NCBI GenBank assembly: GCA_963771595.1
Contig: CAVYUC010000033.1
Span: 1 to 64,000 of the forward strand
Source: CAVYUC01 sp963771595
GTDB taxonomy: Bacteria > Bacteroidota > Bacteroidia > Bacteroidales > Prolixibacteraceae
Direction: 5' to 3'
Length of the DNA: 64,000 nt
This document shows, in pieces, positions 62,825-64,000 of this stretch. Each line of letters begins with the position of its first letter. The stretch's first letter is position 1. The notes beneath the pieces were generated by a model. The model worked only from the letters and a program-made list of their open reading frames with translations. It had not been told where the DNA came from and ran no database searches. The translations under genes and the position numbers were made by a program.

Positions 62825-64000
62825 ATGAAAAGCACAAAAAGATGGTGGTTAATATTGGCCTTACTTGTAGTTGCAGCTTTATTGGGACTTTTTATTCCAT
62901 CCGGCACCGGAGAACAGGATTACACCAATCTTGTTCCGGGCGATACTGCCTGGATGTTAACAGCGACCGCAATGGTGCTGTTGATGACTCCGGGACTGGC
63001 TTTTTTTTATGGTGGTATGATGCAATCCCGGAATATTATTTCTACAATGCTTCAAAGTTTTATTGCAATGGGCATTGTAAGTGTACTTTGGGTTGTAGTA
63101 GGTTTTAGCATTGCTTTCGGCGACAGTATTGGAGGAGAAGGATATGGTTTATTCGGGAATCCCGCAACATTCTTCATGTTTCGCGGAGTGGGCGGAGGCA
63201 CAAACGCTGATTTATCCCCAACTTTCCCCCTGGCTGTTTTTGCTATGTTTCAGCTAAAATTTGCAATAATTACTCCTGCACTAATCACTGGCTCATTTGC
63301 CGGAAGAGTGCGATTCAGAGCCTACATGTTATTTATGTGTTTATTTGTTTTGTTCATTTATGCGCCACTTGCACACTGGACGTGGCATCCAAACGGTTTC
63401 CTGAGAAATTGGGGAGTGCTGGATTTTGCAGGTGGTACAGTTGTTCATATGTCGGCGGGATTTGCAGCGCTTGCAGGTGCAATTTTTCTTGGAAGAAGAA
63501 AAGATGCCAATAAACCATTTAAACCGGCAAACATCCCGTTTATTTTACTAGGCGCCGGGATGCTCTGGTTTGGTTGGTTCGGATTTAATGCAGGTTCGGC
63601 GCTGGCAGCCAACGATGTTGCTGCTTCGGCTCTTGTTAATACAAATACCGCCTCTGCTGCGGCAATGTTAACCTGGATATTTTACGATGGTGCAAAAGGC
63701 AAAAAACCTTCCGCAGTTGGAGCTTCAATAGGGTTGGTCGTTGGATTGGTTGCCATAACTCCCGCTGCAGGTTTTGTAAATGTTGGCTCGAGTATTTTCA
63801 TTGGAGTAATTGCAGCCATTATCAGTAATTATGCCATTACACTGCGCACCAAATCAACATTGGACGATACACTTGATGTTTTTCCGGCACACGGAATGGG
63901 CGGAATAGTTGGAATGATTGCCACTGCAATATTTGCAAACGATGTAGGTTTAATTCACGGGGAAATTACCACCTTTTTATATCATTTGCTGGCACTGGTA
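62825..64000 (+). CDS. amt: Ammonium transporter, Amt family (partial, runs past window end)
   Basis: The first 392 codons are present with no stop. The N-terminal segment (about 8-24) is a signal or first span, then TATAMVLLMTPGLAFFYGGM, the conserved Amt start. The twin-His pore residues are His208 (GGTVVHMSAG) and His356 (AHGMGGIVG). FGWFGFNAGSAL and the aromatic gate residues also fit. It imports ammonium through the inner membrane and would be controlled by a PII protein, which often follows amt and may lie just outside the window. The gap upstream (62571-62824) is AT-rich with no clear promoter; a TATATTTT lies near 62740. Confidence 0.93.
   Translation, partial: MKSTKRWWLILALLVVAALLGLFIPSGTGEQDYTNLVPGDTAWMLTATAMVLLMTPGLAFFYGGMMQSRNIISTMLQSFIAMGIVSVLWVVVGFSIAFGDSIGGEGYGLFGNPATFFMFRGVGGGTNADLSPTFPLAVFAMFQLKFAIITPALITGSFAGRVRFRAYMLFMCLFVLFIYAPLAHWTWHPNGFLRNWGVLDFAGGTVVHMSAGFAALAGAIFLGRRKDANKPFKPANIPFILLGAGMLWFGWFGFNAGSALAANDVAASALVNTNTASAAAMLTWIFYDGAKGKKPSAVGASIGLVVGLVAITPAAGFVNVGSSIFIGVIAAIISNYAITLRTKSTLDDTLDVFPAHGMGGIVGMIATAIFANDVGLIHGEITTFLYHLLALV

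Overview
The window looks like chromosomal DNA of a member of the Bacteroidota, most likely an environmental, facultatively anaerobic lineage of the Bacteroidales/Marinilabiliales type. The organism call is inference. It rests on a short primary sigma factor (286 aa), TAnnTTTG-type -7 promoter elements in front of many genes, a TonB-dependent receptor with an N-terminal carboxypeptidase-regulatory-like domain, a DUF6266 protein, and Cys-box or Tat-type export signals. No rRNA, tRNA, CRISPR array, prophage or transposase was seen. Most of the window is housekeeping and energy metabolism.

Layout. 1-3434: a DUF6266 gene preceded by a striking palindrome and followed by short GACCTC hairpin repeats, then a TonB-dependent receptor. 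3529-8981: two secreted peptidases, a tricorn-like S41 protease broken by a frameshift and an intact prolyl oligopeptidase. 9119-9210: a possible small RNA with its own terminator. 9506-17375: a nitrate respiration block, narK-narG-narH-narJ-narI, in which narH carries two frameshifts and narJ one; a hemerythrin follows. 18150-25969: assorted metabolic and envelope genes (FAD oxidoreductase, DUF255 thioredoxin-fold protein, FKBP lipoprotein, Gfo/Idh oxidoreductase, cytidylate-kinase-like protein, Tat-exported sugar isomerase, glycosylasparaginase). 26011-29581: two tandem CLC chloride-channel paralogues with CBS domains. 29741-38549: TIGR01777 epimerase, PEP carboxykinase, xerD, aroQ, pyruvate kinase, lolA-ftsK. 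38811-42037: carbamate kinase, ornithine carbamoyltransferase and an unknown secreted protein. 42051-46951: murB, a CHASE histidine kinase, a glycosyltransferase and ftsE. 47163-54990: a large TPR protein, an outer-membrane barrel, gyrB and a LOG-family protein. 55142-62570: htrA, rpoD, an rlmD-type methyltransferase, a structured RNA candidate, an ABC-F ATPase, rlmB and an Lrp-type regulator. 62825 to the end: an ammonium transporter cut by the window edge.

How the genes fit together. NarK imports nitrate (exchanging nitrite), NarGHI reduces it from the quinol pool, and NarJ matures NarG. The hemerythrin may sense or bind O2 or NO. Ornithine carbamoyltransferase plus carbamate kinase can make ATP from citrulline. 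PEP carboxykinase and pyruvate kinase sit at the PEP node. LolA and FtsK, MurB, FtsE, GyrB and RpoD form the envelope, division and information core. I found no convincing multi-gene system of a new kind. The items most worth a second look are the structured RNA candidate at 59189-59333, the sigma-54-like promoter of htrA with its TGTCA cluster, the 42-bp perfect palindrome at 152-193, and four same-direction (+1) frame breaks, three of them inside 0.55 kb of the nar operon.
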